Shown: one piece after another, positions 45,088 through 53,558 of the stretch
Position numbering within the stretch: position 1 is the first letter of the stretch
Layout: each line of letters opens with the position of its first letter
Source of the DNA: Oceanobacillus sojae
GTDB lineage: Bacteria; Bacillota; Bacilli; Bacillales; Amphibacillaceae
NCBI RefSeq assembly: GCF_007991515.1
Contig: NZ_BJYM01000010.1
Location: 124,001 to 188,000 of the forward strand
DNA: 64,000 nucleotides
Direction: 5' to 3'
Program-made: the position numbers and the translations under genes
Notes under the pieces: model-generated
Told to the model about the DNA's origin: nothing
The model's database searches: none
The model's input: the letters and a program-made list of their open reading frames with translations, nothing else

Positions 45088-45999
45088 ATGGCTTATATTT
45101 CTAAAAAACTAAAGCACTGGATCGTTTCTCATTTTTCAAACAAGGCAGTTATTCACCATGTTCATCCGTTAGAAGGCAGTACGACCGCCGTTATGTATAT
45201 AATCGGTTTGTATTTATCTTCCGGTGAAAGCAGGGAATTGGTACTGCGTCAATATGAAAAGAGCAGCTTTACAGCGAAAGATATTAAACAGGAGGTAGAC
45301 AGTCTGAAGGCGGCAGCATTATTAGCTGTTGAAACACCGCAATATATTGCTGCTGATCCTGATGGAGAAATTATCGGCAAACCGCTTCTTTTAATGAGCA
45401 AAATAGAAGGTAAGATAAATATTTTGCCCGAAAATCAGGTGGTATGGTTAAGCAAGCTGGCAGAAATATTAGCTCAGATTCACGATAATTCAATCATTGA
45501 TTTCCCATGGCAGCATGAGCGTTATCAAAAAGCGGATGAAATCGAAATTCCAGCCTGGTCTGGTAAACAGGAAGTATGGGAGGCTTTAAAGGAGATAGTG
45601 CTACAGCCGGAGCCAAGCTATACACCAAAATTTATTCATCGGGATTTTCATCCGGTGAATGTACTTTGGAAGAATAACGAGGTAAGTGGTGTGGTAGATT
45701 GGGCAAATGGCTGCATAGGTCATGCAGGTATTGATGTAGGACACTGTCGCTGGAACCTTGCCATGCTATATGGTGTGGAAGCTGCGGATGCTTTTTTATC
45801 TGCCTATCAGGAAAAAAATAAGCATCATTTTTCCTATGACGTTTATTGGGATATTGTTTCATTAATGGATGTTTTGGAAGGACAGCCGGATGTTTATCCT
45901 GGATGGGGAACTTTTGGGAAAAAGGATATTACTGTGGAAAAGATGATTGAAAGAATGGATTGTTACGCGGTTTCACTGTTGCAGAAAACAGATGAATAG
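45088..45999 (+). CDS. Phosphotransferase of the APH/choline-kinase-like family
   Basis: 303 residues with a kinase-like fold. The Brenner motif is FIHRDFHPVNVLW near residue 185 and the metal motif VVDWANGCIGHAGIDVGHCRWN near 207. The N-lobe has LVLRQYEKSSF and EVDSLKAAALLAVETPQYI. It transfers phosphate from ATP to a hydroxyl of an antibiotic or small metabolite; sequence alone does not decide which. It lies directly upstream of a nucleotidyltransferase remnant and a NUDIX gene, a small group of drug- and nucleotide-modifying genes in one orientation. Confidence 0.8.
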   Translation: MAYISKKLKHWIVSHFSNKAVIHHVHPLEGSTTAVMYIIGLYLSSGESRELVLRQYEKSSFTAKDIKQEVDSLKAAALLAVETPQYIAADPDGEIIGKPLLLMSKIEGKINILPENQVVWLSKLAEILAQIHDNSIIDFPWQHERYQKADEIEIPAWSGKQEVWEALKEIVLQPEPSYTPKFIHRDFHPVNVLWKNNEVSGVVDWANGCIGHAGIDVGHCRWNLAMLYGVEAADAFLSAYQEKNKHHFSYDVYWDIVSLMDVLEGQPDVYPGWGTFGKKDITVEKMIERMDCYAVSLLQKTDE

Positions 46000-46020
46000 T
46001 AGGGAGCAGGGGGAAAAGTT

Positions 46021-46556
46021 ATGGATTTTAACCAGCTAAATACACAAACAAAGAACCAACTAGTAATTCTGAGGGAGCTGCAGGCACTTTTTGAAAAACA
46101 TAAGCTGCAAATGTGGGTGAAAGGCGGATGGGCAATTGATTTTCTGCTTGGTAAGGTTACCCGGACTCATGAAGATATTGACTTAGTTACCTGGATTCAA
46201 AATAGAGAATTTCTAGAAGAAGAGCTGGTAAAAGCAGGGTATAAACAAATAGCTGTGAAAGAACCTTTTTTTAACAGGCAATCTGATTTTCAAAAAATAA
46301 TGTAGATCTTTCCATTAACTACATTACTTATCACAGTGACGGCAGTCTTATTATGAATGGTTTGCCCGAGTGGATTTGGCGTGCCGATTCGCTATTAGAT
46401 GAAAATTTTCCCTTGGACAATGTTACTACAAAGGTTATCCATCCGAAACAGCTTTTAGAGGAAAAAGAAGTGTATAAGGAAATTGGACGGCCATATCGAC
46501 TAAAGGACGAAGAAAGTAAAAAGATATTACGCAGCATCTTATCAGAACGGAACTAA
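46021..46556 (+). pseudogene. Aminoglycoside/lincosamide-type nucleotidyltransferase, frameshifted
   Basis: The first part carries the nucleotidyltransferase active site VKGGWAIDFLLGKVTR, then HEDIDLV, close to ANT(2'')/LinA-type enzymes. The frame ends at TAG 46303 just after an A6 run (about 46291-46296). One base change of that run continues NNVDLSINYITYHSDG and leads into MNGLPEWIWRADSLLDENF and the tail IGRPYRLKDEESKKILRSIL up to 46556. The restored protein is about 178 residues. Either a real single-base indel or a homopolymer error. AGCAGGGGG precedes the ATG. Confidence 0.75.
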
Positions 46557-46585
46557 GGAAAGTATAATACGAGGGGGATGTTTCA

Positions 46586-47017
46586 ATGGAGAGAGTAGAT
46601 GTGGTTTATGCTTTGATTTTAGATGAAAATGAAGAAAAAATTTTAATGGTGAAAAATATAAAGCATGATGATTGGACGATGCCTGGCGGGGCAGTGGAAA
46701 AGGGAGAAATCTTATCTGAAGCAGTTGTCCGGGAAGCGAAAGAAGAAACTGGTTTGACGATAGAAGCTGGAGATATACTTTCGGTGAATGAAGCATTTAT
46801 GGAAAAATATAATCATCATGCAATCTTTTTTACGTTTATGGCAAAGGTCATCAGTGGAGAAATTTCGATACAGGATACAGAAACGATTGCGGATACAGCA
46901 TGGGTGAGCATAGAAGAAGCGGATAAAAGAATGCCATATCATAAAGAGGGAATTAGAAACTTGTTAGAAAAGGCAGTTCCATATGTGTTTCAGGGAAGAG
47001 TAATAGAAAAGGTGTAG
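46586..47017 (+). CDS. NUDIX hydrolase
   Basis: 143 residues. A complete Nudix box runs from residue 36: GGAVEKGE then VVREAKEETGL, matching GX5EX7REUXEEXGU with the metal-binding glutamates in REAKEE. It cleaves a nucleoside diphosphate linked to another group; the substrate is not predictable. ATG 46586 follows CGAGGGGG. It follows the frameshifted nucleotidyltransferase by 29 bases, so the two may share a transcript. Confidence 0.85.
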   Translation: MERVDVVYALILDENEEKILMVKNIKHDDWTMPGGAVEKGEILSEAVVREAKEETGLTIEAGDILSVNEAFMEKYNHHAIFFTFMAKVISGEISIQDTETIADTAWVSIEEADKRMPYHKEGIRNLLEKAVPYVFQGRVIEKV

Positions 47018-47077
47018 AGCAGGCCAATCCTTGGACTTTTTGAACATCTTCTTAAATGAAGTGGAAGGTGTGCCTTG

Positions 47078-47383
47078 ATGAAGAAAAACAATATAATTGT
47101 ATTAGGAAGTTTTATTTTAGCGGTTATACTTGGTATATTCGGGCAAGACTTTGCTTATCTTTTGAATGGGATTTTCCCAGAATCATACCCGATATATAAT
47201 TTATCTGTTTTAACATTGATAAGTATATTCTTATTTTAAAATTCTCTAGTTATGATCTATTTTCAGTATAAGAAACAAAGAATAAATAAAGAAAAGCTTG
47301 GCATATATATTACGCTGTTTGTAATTACCGGATTACTCACCTCTTGGTGGTCTCTATTTGTTTTAGCCATGTGGTGGGGCTGA
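47078..47383 (+). pseudogene. Small membrane protein interrupted by an in-frame TAA
   Basis: ATG 47078, with GGAAGGTG upstream, opens KKNNIIVLGSFILAVILGIF, then DFAYLLNGIFPES and a second helix ending ISIFLF. TAA lies at 47237-47239. The same frame continues NSLVMIYFQYKKQRINKEKL, then ITLFVITGLLTSWWSLFVLA to a TGA at 47381. The whole would be a 101-residue three- or four-helix protein. The continued hydrophobic pattern after the stop supports a single gene with a nonsense change. Family not recognised. Confidence 0.65.
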
Positions 47384-47420
47384 CTGATTTAAATAGTTTT
47401 AAGCGCTCTATTTCTGATTA

Positions 47421-47464
47421 AAAACACTCCTCTGATTGTCAAAATTAAGAAGAGTGTTTTATGT
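47421..47464. terminator. Terminator with one mismatch
   Basis: AAAACACTCCTCT pairs with AGAAGAGTGTTTT at 47448-47460, followed by ATG. Confidence 0.55.
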
Positions 47465-47541
47465 TTGTGAAAAAGTGAAATTGAAGACTCATTTTAAATC
47501 AGGATGTAAAAGTCTTGTTCCGGCTTTCTAAAGACACAGAA

Positions 47542-48483
47542 TTATGAAATGTCCTCACTAATATATGGTTTAAGAGCTTCCGTATAACAAATCTCACTAT
47601 CTGTCGTAACGACAATCCCTTCAATATCTTCCAGTTGATTCAACGTATCAATAATTTGCCGGGGTGTCTTTCCAAATAAACGGCTGGTCCATATTTCCCC
47701 ATCAACGGACTTTTTTGAAACTACTGTTAAACCGGCGATTTCTGATTTAATCGGATATCCGGTTTGAGGGTTCAAAATATGGTGATATGTTTTGTTATTT
47801 TTAGTAAAACTTCTTTCATAAATCCCGGATGTAACAACGGATTGATTGAATGCTCTTAAAACAGCGATATAATTTCCACGTGGGAGAAAAGGATGTTGAA
47901 TCCCTATCCGCCAATAACCATCCTCGTGTTTGGAAGAAGCACCATGTGTTATGACATTCCCGCCTAAATTAATTAAAGCTTCCGATACATTCATCGATTC
48001 CAAATCATGAATAAGCAGATCAGCAATAAACCCTTTTGCCAGAGCGCCTAAATCAATAAACATGTCAGCATGCTTTAGAAATACGGTTCGTTCCTTGTCA
48101 TCCAGTATGATGTCACAGGCATTAGTTTTGCTGAGTAAGGATTCAATGGATGTCTGGGAGGGAACATCAGCATCCTCAAATCCAATACGCCAGGCTTGAA
48201 CAAGAGGACCAATTGCAATGTTCAAGGAACTGTCTGCCTGAGTGCTGTGTTCCTTACCGATTTTGATTAATTCGTATAAACTTGACTTCACTTTTACTGG
48301 TTTAATCCCTGCGTTTTTGTTCACTTCCATTAATTCTGAAGCAGAATCATGCGCACTAAAACGTTTCTCATATTCCTTCAGTCGGAGGATCAGCTCTTCC
48401 AAAACAAAATCTGCATAGTCATGCTGAACAGATAATTGAATAACAGTTCCCATCATATGTATTTCACGAGTTTGCATTACCAT
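47542..48483 (-). CDS. apbE: FAD:protein FMN transferase (flavinyltransferase ApbE), cytoplasmic form
   Basis: About 313 residues. ApbE landmarks are REIHMMGTVIQLSV at the N-terminus, YEKRFSAHDSASELMEVNKNAG near residue 37, FIDLGALAKGFIADLLI near 150, ALINLGGNVITHG near 178, and TSGIYERSFTKNNKTYHHILNPQTGYP near 225. It transfers FMN from FAD to a Thr or Ser of a DxxSGAT motif. There is no signal peptide or lipobox, so it acts in the cytoplasm. ATG 48483 follows AAAGGGTG. It lies 126 bases after a reductase gene that ends with two such motifs, its obvious substrate. Confidence 0.9.
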   Translation of the reverse strand: MVMQTREIHMMGTVIQLSVQHDYADFVLEELILRLKEYEKRFSAHDSASELMEVNKNAGIKPVKVKSSLYELIKIGKEHSTQADSSLNIAIGPLVQAWRIGFEDADVPSQTSIESLLSKTNACDIILDDKERTVFLKHADMFIDLGALAKGFIADLLIHDLESMNVSEALINLGGNVITHGASSKHEDGYWRIGIQHPFLPRGNYIAVLRAFNQSVVTSGIYERSFTKNNKTYHHILNPQTGYPIKSEIAGLTVVSKKSVDGEIWTSRLFGKTPRQIIDTLNQLEDIEGIVVTTDSEICYTEALKPYISEDIS

Positions 48484-48569
48484 ATTATCACCCTTTTGTA
48501 TTCTTATACTTTGAACATCCTCTAATAAATTATTATTCACCTTAGAAAATAAATGCTTGAATGAAATTC

Positions 48570-48599
48570 GAAAAAGAGGCCAATATGACCTCTTTTTTA
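48570..48599. terminator. Terminator/attenuator between the flavinylated reductase and apbE
   Basis: AAAAAGAGG, loop CCAATATGA, CCTCTTTTTT: a symmetric hairpin that can work in both directions. It lies between the reductase stop and apbE, so apbE is probably expressed at a lower level by read-through or from its own promoter. Confidence 0.7.
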
Positions 48600-48609
48600 T
48601 TAACTGTCT

Positions 48610-49797
48610 TTAAGCTTTGGCCGTTGCTCCTGACACGGTGTCTACTTTTGAAGTAGCTCCTGATACGGCATCTACATCGCCACCGGTTAACTGTTGACCT
48701 GTCTGTTCTAAATACCAGTCAATCACCGGTTGAATATCTTGTACATATTCATTGATTCCAAGATAATTCCCATTGTCATCACGTACAGCCTGGTAGCTGT
48801 GGACTACAAATTTATCTGGACCATGTGTAGGCACCTGCGTCCGTACCACATCTTGTTTCCCGCTGCGTAATTGTTGAATAACCCAGGAAACGCTGCTGAA
48901 CACTCTTTCCGGGTGGCATTCTGCCAGTGGGCTTCCTACTTGTTCCGGCCTGCGTCCTGCCAGCATATCTTCCTTCTCCATATGGTGGTTATAGTATAAG
49001 AATTGGTTATTGCTGTCTGCATAAGTCAATTCCGCCGGCATGGAATTCAAGAAATAATTGAGCTGATTGACCGTTAAAAGCCCGCGATTTAATTTAACAT
49101 AAGTATTACCTTCCACTGCCTGTGTTGCTTCGGCAGCCTGTTCGAGCCAGTCATCAGCTGACATGTCGATACCTTCAACAGTTGTATCAATTGCTCCAGT
49201 AGCATATAAATCCTCTGCATCGGATAGATCCTTCATTCCTTCAGGTGATTGCAGAACATTGACAACATTGATAAAACGGATAAATTTCTTTATACAAGTT
49301 TCTAAGAATTGGGCTGTTTGCGCATCCTTCAGGTTTTCATTTTCATCAAATGCATCATAAACTTCACCCAATAAAAATTCATTTCCCGGCATAACGACAG
49401 CGTTTACACCAGGTGCATCTAATACTTGCCGCAGATGCAATTGAGATCGTGAAGATCCTTGAACATCATAAGAAGCCCCCACAATCATTACTGGTTTTCC
49501 ATCAAGAGGATGTATTTTAAACGATAGCCATTCCAAGACACTTTGTAATGCGGACGGGATGGAGTGGTTATATTCCGGCGTAGCAATAATAACACCATCT
49601 GCTTCCACAATTTTTTTATTTAAATTTTGGATTACTTCACTATTTGTTTGATCGTCCGATTGATTGAACATTGGTACATCTTTAATATCCAGAACTTCAA
49701 CGTCAATTAATTTCTTGAAGTTTTTTGCAATAAAATTTAATAACAGACGGTTATAAGAAAATTCAGCATTTGATCCTACAATTCCGACAAGTTTCAT
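48610..49797 (-). CDS. NAD(P)H:FMN reductase fused to a PAS domain, with tandem C-terminal flavinylation motifs
   Basis: 395 residues. Residues 1-185 are a flavodoxin-fold NADPH-dependent FMN reductase ([38 protein letters not shown] near 72). Residues about 240-360 resemble the PAS_10/DUF438-type PAS domain ([59 protein letters not shown]). The last 20 residues hold two ApbE acceptor motifs in a 10-residue repeat, DAVSGATS (376-383, Thr382) and DTVSGATA (386-393, Thr392). No FMN_bind domain or signal peptide is present. Probably a cytoplasmic reductase with up to two covalent FMN groups. An AGGAGG site precedes the start. Confidence 0.88.
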   Translation of the reverse strand: MKLVGIVGSNAEFSYNRLLLNFIAKNFKKLIDVEVLDIKDVPMFNQSDDQTNSEVIQNLNKKIVEADGVIIATPEYNHSIPSALQSVLEWLSFKIHPLDGKPVMIVGASYDVQGSSRSQLHLRQVLDAPGVNAVVMPGNEFLLGEVYDAFDENENLKDAQTAQFLETCIKKFIRFINVVNVLQSPEGMKDLSDAEDLYATGAIDTTVEGIDMSADDWLEQAAEATQAVEGNTYVKLNRGLLTVNQLNYFLNSMPAELTYADSNNQFLYYNHHMEKEDMLAGRRPEQVGSPLAECHPERVFSSVSWVIQQLRSGKQDVVRTQVPTHGPDKFVVHSYQAVRDDNGNYLGINEYVQDIQPVIDWYLEQTGQQLTGGDVDAVSGATSKVDTVSGATAKA

Positions 49798-49815
49798 CTG
49801 TATACCTCCTAATAA

Positions 49816-50424
49816 TTATTTGGCTTCCCATGAGTAGCTTGGTGCTTGTTTTTGATGAGATTCATTCGCATTAACTAACTGATTGGTAATATCAACAAAA
49901 TGTACAAAGTCATTAAAAATCCGCTCAAGAGCTTCTATTTTACGTTGATCCGTTAAATTGCCATTATCATCAAAGGCCTGTAAGGAATAACCGATTAAAA
50001 ATTCAGAACTTGGCATAATACGTGCCTTCAATTCAGGTGCATCAAGCATCTGCCGTAAATGACTCTGCGCACGGGAAGAGCCTAATTTTCCATAGGAAGC
50101 TCCAGTCAGCATAACCGGCTTATCAATTAATGCCTGATTCGTATAGGATAACCATTCTAATGTACTTTTTAATGCCGCCGGTACGGAGTGATTATACTCC
50201 GGAGAACTGATGATTACTCCATCTGCTTCTCTTATTTTGTCCGCGAGTTCCTGTACTTCATGAGGTGCTTTCCTGTCTTCCGGCTTATTAAAAGCAGGTA
50301 AGTTTTTAATTTCAAAAATTTCAATGTTAGCCTGATCTTTAAAATGCTTTTGAATAAATTGCAGCAAGAGACGATTGGTTGAATAATCTGAATTTGATCC
50401 TAGTATACTTATAAAGTTCTTCAT
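49816..50424 (-). CDS. NAD(P)H-dependent FMN reductase
   Basis: 202 residues with the flavodoxin-like FMN reductase fold: ILGSNSDYSTNRLLLQFI at the N-terminus, SSPEYNHSVPAALKSTLEWL near residue 73, and GASYGKLGSSRAQSHLRQML near 107. It is clearly related to the N-terminal domain of the next protein but has neither the PAS domain nor the flavinylation tail. It is the first gene of the operon, 18 bases before the fused reductase. Such enzymes reduce FMN, quinones or azo compounds. Promoter with overlapping OhrR-like palindrome upstream. Confidence 0.88.
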   Translation of the reverse strand: MKNFISILGSNSDYSTNRLLLQFIQKHFKDQANIEIFEIKNLPAFNKPEDRKAPHEVQELADKIREADGVIISSPEYNHSVPAALKSTLEWLSYTNQALIDKPVMLTGASYGKLGSSRAQSHLRQMLDAPELKARIMPSSEFLIGYSLQAFDDNGNLTDQRKIEALERIFNDFVHFVDITNQLVNANESHQKQAPSYSWEAK

Positions 50425-50471
50425 TTTATTGCTCCTCTCTTATAATGAAATAGAAAAAGTTTGTGAAGTTT

Positions 50472-50511
50472 ATCACAATTTAATTGTAATACGTTTAGGT
50501 GAAAAATACAA
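50472..50511 (-). promoter_or_regulatory. Promoter with OhrR/MarR-like operator for the flavinylated reductase operon
   Basis: On the minus strand: -35 TTGTAT (50506-50511), 17-base spacer, -10 TACAAT (50483-50488). The palindrome ACAATTAAATTGT (50475-50487) overlaps the -10 box. TACAATTAAATTGTG matches the known B. subtilis OhrR box TACAATTAAATTGTA at 14 of 15 positions. A MarR-family, thiol-based repressor is therefore a good candidate. Confidence 0.5.
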
Positions 50512-50519
50512 GGGTGCTG

Positions 50520-50982
50520 TGTAAAATAATTTTAAATTGTAAGATTTTTTTGGAAGGATTATAGTAACTGCCATGACAAAATACTGATACCGTTCAGAAT
50601 TGTCCAGTTTTCTGTTATAAAGTGAAAAAAATGATTTTTCAGTAAGGAATTATTGCTAATTTTTCCGTCATATGTATATAGCAACTCTCTATATTTTTGA
50701 TATACCCCTTCCTTCTGTTTTAAAACGTACGATATTGTTCAATATTAACCTTCATAAATTCAACATTAAATTAACTAATCAAGAGAGAGGTTTGTAAAAG
50801 TAAACAGAAAGAAGGTAATTTTTAAGAAAGCTACAATTTAAAGAAAGTGACTACGCGTGAAGAGGTTGAGTTATATTCACAGTTGGCAGCCTTTCGAATT
50901 AGATTGAAATAGAAGTTATTCAGGATAAAATAAGGTAATCAGACCTGCAGACCATCAGAAATAATTACAATTGTCATAATTA
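50520..50982. other. Gene-free stretch upstream of the reductase operon
   Basis: AT-rich. The only coding-like piece is a short open stretch at about 50824-50906 on the plus strand (TTREEVELYSQLAAFRIRLK) without a convincing start. No RNA gene or repeat recognised. Confidence 0.4.
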
Positions 50983-50986
50983 AAAA

Positions 50987-51024
50987 AGTGCCAAAAATCT
51001 ATTATATCAAAGATTCTTGGCACT
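50987..51024 (-). terminator. Terminator of the AEC transporter gene
   Basis: On the minus strand AGTGCCAAGAATCT pairs with AGATTTTTGGCACT (one mismatch), followed by TTTTTTA. Confidence 0.8.
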
Positions 51025-51037
51025 CAATCAAACTGGC

Positions 51038-51967
51038 TCAAAACAAAATATATGAAAAATAAATAACGACAGTTACGGTGATGATGCTTAAAAGTGTTGA
51101 AAACAAAACAATTTGTGCATGCAGTTCAGGCTTTATTTGATATTCCATAGCAATCGTTGATGTATTTCTGGAGGTAGGAAAAGAGCTTGCAATAAATAAT
51201 GATTGTGCAACAACGCCATCGATGTTCAGCAGATATATAACAGCAAGCGCTAATAACGGTCCAACGAACAGCCTTCCAATTAAAGACCATGTGATGACTC
51301 TATGGAAAAAGTGAAGTTTAATGTTAGATAATTGTGCTCCCAGTAATAAGAGCGCTATGGCAACAAAACCATCCGCAAGCTGGTCAAGAGGTATCATGAT
51401 AGAATTAGGAATTGGAATGGTAAAAGCTTGAAAGAGAATACCTAATATAAGCGCATGAAATACAGGCAGTCTTAAAAATGATTGAATAATACCTCCGATT
51501 GATTTGGTTGCTGATAATAAGTTATAGATTCCATAAGAATACGTTAAAAGATTCTGGAAAATTAAAATAAAAACCTGAATAGAAAAACCTAAGGGATTGT
51601 GGCTGAAAACTAATTGACTTACCGGCAAGCCGTAATTACCGGAGTTCATTAACGAAATACTATTCTTTAGGGCTGCACTTTCGCCTTTATCTAATTTTAA
51701 TATTTTTGAAATAATATTACTGACGACAATAAGGGCTAAACTATAAAGTATCAGATAGTATATTATTTGGAAAAACAAATTTATTTGAATGCTAATATTA
51801 TAGATGTTCACAAATACAGCAGCCGGCATCAAGCAATAAGTAATCAATGTAGACAGCTGCTTCAGACTAAATTGGAATTTTCTTTGTAATACTGCGCCGG
51901 TCAAGGTTAATATCAATATTGGAAATATCACGTCTAATAGAATATAAATAAACATTTCAAACCTCAA
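51038..51967 (-). CDS. AEC (auxin efflux carrier) family transporter
   Basis: 309 residues with about ten predicted helices. It has the AEC features: ILILTLTGAVLQRKFQFSLKQLS near residue 17, LISLMNSGNYGLPVSQLVF near 104 with the conserved N-x-G-N-xG-xP core, and a repeated half with LLLLGAQLS near 205 and AIMEYQIKPELHA near 272. These carriers move organic acids such as malate or other small anions in bacteria. It is monocistronic and divergent from the small gene at 52267. Substrate unknown. Confidence 0.85.
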   Translation of the reverse strand: MRFEMFIYILLDVIFPILILTLTGAVLQRKFQFSLKQLSTLITYCLMPAAVFVNIYNISIQINLFFQIIYYLILYSLALIVVSNIISKILKLDKGESAALKNSISLMNSGNYGLPVSQLVFSHNPLGFSIQVFILIFQNLLTYSYGIYNLLSATKSIGGIIQSFLRLPVFHALILGILFQAFTIPIPNSIMIPLDQLADGFVAIALLLLGAQLSNIKLHFFHRVITWSLIGRLFVGPLLALAVIYLLNIDGVVAQSLFIASSFPTSRNTSTIAMEYQIKPELHAQIVLFSTLLSIITVTVVIYFSYILF

Positions 51968-52266
51968 TCTAAATTTTTCATTGCTGGATTATAAAATTTA
52001 CTAAATATGGAGATATGTAATTTAAAGATGATTTTATCTTATCATAGCAAGAAAAATAAGGAAAATATCAAAAAGTTATCTTTTTAAATAAGAAAAACTT
52101 ATATAAATGAATAGAATTGCGAGATAAATAAAAGAATCTTTACAAGCTTCCTTATAATGATTATTCAAACAATCTAAGGAAGGGAAATAATTTTTGTATG
52201 TTAAAATAAGATTAAAGTAAAGCCGTTTCAAAATTTAATCAGAAAAAACTAATGAGGGGTGTAATA
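51968..52266. other. Divergent intergenic region
   Basis: About 300 AT-rich bases between the AEC transporter and a DUF6440-like gene. It must hold both promoters. I see no clear operator, RNA element or ORF. Confidence 0.4.
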
Positions 52267-52440
52267 ATGGCAGACAATCGTTTTGAAGAAGTTTATACTC
52301 AGGGAAAGATGAAGGTTACCAAGGTGATTCGGGATAATGAGACGGGTGTACTGTACATACTGCATCAAGAAGGTTATGGAGCAGGGCTGACTGTTATGGT
52401 TGACCAGGATGGAAAGCCTTTAGTGGACAAGAATTTTTAA
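52267..52440 (+). CDS. DUF6440-like small protein
   Basis: 57 residues: MADNRFEEVYTQGKMKVTKV, then RDNETGVLYILHQEGYGAGL and TVMVDQDGKPLVD. The DxETGVxYL and LxxxxDxDGKP pattern matches the small DUF6440 family found widely in Firmicutes, a compact beta-sheet protein of unknown role. ATG 52267 follows GAGGGGTG at good spacing. Monocistronic, followed by a terminator. Confidence 0.75.
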   Translation: MADNRFEEVYTQGKMKVTKVIRDNETGVLYILHQEGYGAGLTVMVDQDGKPLVDKNF

Positions 52441-52477
52441 AGATTAAATTTGAAATACAACCGGGAGAGGTTATGAA

Positions 52478-52525
52478 AAAAACAGGGTAGCATGCAGAGT
52501 TTTAAAATGCTATCCTGTTTTTATT
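52478..52525 (+). terminator. Rho-independent terminator
   Basis: AAACAGGGTAGCAT pairs with ATGCTATCCTGTTT with one mismatch, then TTTATT. Confidence 0.75.
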
Positions 52526-52646
52526 AGTAATTAGGATAAGTGAGAAGGTATCATTCGTTGAATATGAATCAATTTAGTAACTACAGCTTTATAATTACTT
52601 AGAATTTAATTTTGAGTGTTATTTAAACGCAAAGAGGAGAGTCAAT

Positions 52647-53117
52647 ATGGAAGTAGTCTACTTTGCAGGTGGATGTTTATGGGGAGTGCAGGCTTTTATA
52701 AAAACGTTACCTGGAGTTACATTTACAGAAGCGGGAAGAGCTAATGGAACAAGTCATACGCTTGAAGGTGAGTATGATGGGTACGTCGAATGTGTAAAAA
52801 CAGAATTTGATCCGACGGTTGTAACGATGAAGGAATTCATGGAATATTTATTTGAAATCATTGACCCGTACAGTTTGAATAAACAAGGGCAGGATGTTGG
52901 TGAAAAATATAGAACAGGTGTATATAGTGAAAATCCGGAGCATTTAAAAGAAGCAAAGGAGTTCCTTGAGAATAGAGATGATTATGAGCGTATTATGGTT
53001 GAAGTATTGCCGCTTACCAATTATGTAAGAAGCGCTGAGGAGCATCAAGACAGGTTAGCCAGATATCCTAATGATTATTGTCATATTCCAGAGGGAATAT
53101 TAAATAAATATAAATAA
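52647..53117 (+). CDS. msrA: Peptide methionine-S-sulfoxide reductase
   Basis: 156 residues. The MsrA active-site motif is GGCLWGVQAF (catalytic Cys10; most relatives have Phe after the Cys). It is followed by TEAGRANGTSHTLEGEYDGY, EFDPTVV, FEIIDPYSLNKQGQDVGEKYRTGVY near residue 70 and AEEHQDRLARYP near 130. It repairs S-methionine sulfoxide in proteins. A further Cys near position 145 (DYCHIPEG) could act as resolving cysteine. Start at ATG 52647 with AGAGGAGAG. No msrB gene is adjacent. Confidence 0.88.
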   Translation: MEVVYFAGGCLWGVQAFIKTLPGVTFTEAGRANGTSHTLEGEYDGYVECVKTEFDPTVVTMKEFMEYLFEIIDPYSLNKQGQDVGEKYRTGVYSENPEHLKEAKEFLENRDDYERIMVEVLPLTNYVRSAEEHQDRLARYPNDYCHIPEGILNKYK

Positions 53118-53129
53118 GGGAGACATTAA

Positions 53130-53264
53130 ATATTTCCTGCATTAGAGAAAGATAAATTAGTATTGCGCAAATTAACCGGAAAGGAACCTCTGGCATTATT
53201 GAGACAATTGGCTTCAATGCCTGGCCTACAAAATATAAACGAACTGAAAGCTAAAGAAGTCTAA
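53130..53264 (+). pseudogene. Possible gene remnant
   Basis: An open frame without a start codon reads PALEKDKLVLRKLTGKEPLA, then RQLASMPGLQNINELKAKEV and a TAA. The composition is protein-like but no binding site or start is present and a stop lies immediately upstream. Not recognised; low confidence. Confidence 0.25.
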
Positions 53265-53284
53265 TTGTTTGAAAGGGGGATATC

Positions 53285-53529
53285 ATGAAGCCTTCGATAA
53301 AATCGCTAAAAAGATATTTAATCGGTAACATAGTAGTCTTACGATTTTAACAATAGTGTACTACATTAATTATCAAAATAATGATTCCTCTATATTTTCT
53401 GTAGTAAATTTTACTCTAGTAATTGGAATTACTATATTGATTGCTTCCATCATTTCATATATTTCAATAAAAATATATGAAAAAAAGAAGTTCATTAAAA
53501 AACACGCTTCTCATTCTAAATTAGAATAA
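53285..53529 (+). pseudogene. Two-helix small membrane protein with a frameshift
   Basis: ATG 53285 has a strong AAAGGGGG binding site and starts MKPSIKSLKRYLIGNI. The frame closes after about 22 codons. A one-base shift near 53330-53340 continues SLTILTIVYYINYQNNDSSI, FSVVNFTLVIGITILIASII and a basic tail ending KHASHSKLE. The intact form would be about 81 residues with two helices. The coding end overlaps a terminator. Family unknown; decayed gene or sequence error. Confidence 0.55.
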
Positions 53530-53546
53530 GCAAGCGTGTTTTTATG
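53497..53546. terminator. Terminator beside the tRNA gene
   Basis: AAAACACGCTT pairs with AAGCGTGTTTT across a long loop, followed by TATG. It can serve the frameshifted small gene and perhaps the tRNA on the other strand. Confidence 0.55.
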
Positions 53547-53558
53547 TATTACCGGTAG

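Noticed and set aside
50824..50906. Short open stretch with TTREEVELYSQLAAF
   Set aside because: No start with a credible binding site and a stop just upstream; could be a remnant but is too short to support.
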